The notes below the pieces were generated by a model that saw only the letters and a program-made list of their open reading frames with translations, made no database searches and was not told the origin of the DNA. From NCBI GenBank assembly GCA_009911175.1, contig QXWX01000144.1:1-13094 (forward strand): DNA of 13,094 nucleotides, given 5' to 3'. The first letter of the stretch is position 1; each line of letters begins with the position of its first letter. The position numbers and the translations under genes are program-made. Source of the stretch: Lachnospiraceae bacterium. Its GTDB lineage: Bacteria > Bacillota_A > Clostridia > Lachnospirales > Lachnospiraceae. Below, piece by piece: positions 13,019-13,094 of the stretch.

Positions 13019-13094
13019 GTAAGCGATGAATAATCTAACGTTTTTACAAGTCCCGAAATCTGTGCGATAATCTCTTTAACTGGAGAAGCATCTC
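13019..13094. mobile_element. Possible IS66-family insertion-sequence end
   Basis: The plus strand begins GTAAGCGATGAATAATC at the point where the CD1107-type frame fails. IS66-family terminal repeats characteristically start GTAAGCG. The 74 bases from 13021 are about 38% GC against about 50% in the preceding 60 bases. One minus-strand frame is open through the window edge (DASPVKEIIAQISGLVKTL), but I do not recognise it. The other terminal repeat and the expected 8-bp target duplication are outside the window. Confidence 0.35.

Noticed and set aside
13019..13094. Group II intron 3' end as the cause of the CD1107 gene break
   Set aside because: No domain V-like hairpin is seen next to the boundary, while GTAAGCG fits an IS66-type end better.

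Overview
The window looks like part of a conjugative element of the Tn1549/Tn916-like kind from a gut Firmicute (Clostridia such as Lachnospiraceae or Oscillospiraceae). It has a GC-rich minus-strand backbone: a CD1107/DUF4366-type membrane protein, a small Cys protein, topoisomerase III (topB), and a large ArdC/LPD25-type antirestriction-metallopeptidase protein. Nearly all convincing genes lie on the minus strand, so the biological order runs from the right edge to the left. No tRNA, rRNA or CRISPR array was seen.

The main result is a nested mobile element. The backbone topB is cut in two, with 103 intact codons ending at 12242 and the rest at 3637-5428. Between the halves sits a 6.8 kb integrative mobilizable element (IME, about 5431-12239) with its own large serine recombinase and MobQ-type relaxase. 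The element ends are inverted 11-bp arms (TGTTGGATAGT), each next to a TC (minus strand GA) dinucleotide. Removing the element and one TC rejoins topB in frame, rebuilding the TOPRIM motif T-D-A-G-R-E-G-E and a 700-codon protein. The element therefore sits inside the catalytic-motif codons of its host's topoisomerase, in an apparently reversible way.

Inside the IME, from right to left on the minus strand: a terminator that shields the element from topB transcription; two translationally coupled small genes of unknown function; an AT-rich histidine phosphatase cargo gene with its own terminator; a DUF3847-like accessory gene; about 210 bp of consecutive hairpins (probable oriT); the relaxase; an AT-rich GNAT acetyltransferase cargo gene with promoter and terminator; a 57-aa small gene; and the serine recombinase with its own promoter. 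The two cargo genes each follow a related 39-bp block that starts at the stop codon of the preceding gene.

The backbone carries further scars. An AT-rich solitary RES-domain gene (probable NAD-degrading toxin or defence cargo) with its own promoter and terminator lies between topB and the ArdC/LPD25 gene. The CD1107-type gene is cut at 13019 by sequence starting GTAAGCG, which fits an IS66-family end. The 3' end of the ArdC/LPD25 gene appears truncated at about 78-80 by AT-rich DNA whose last bases (CAACA then TC) resemble the IME end, suggesting a second element of the same recombinase type continuing out of the window. The picture is a conjugative element that has been repeatedly invaded by other mobile DNA.
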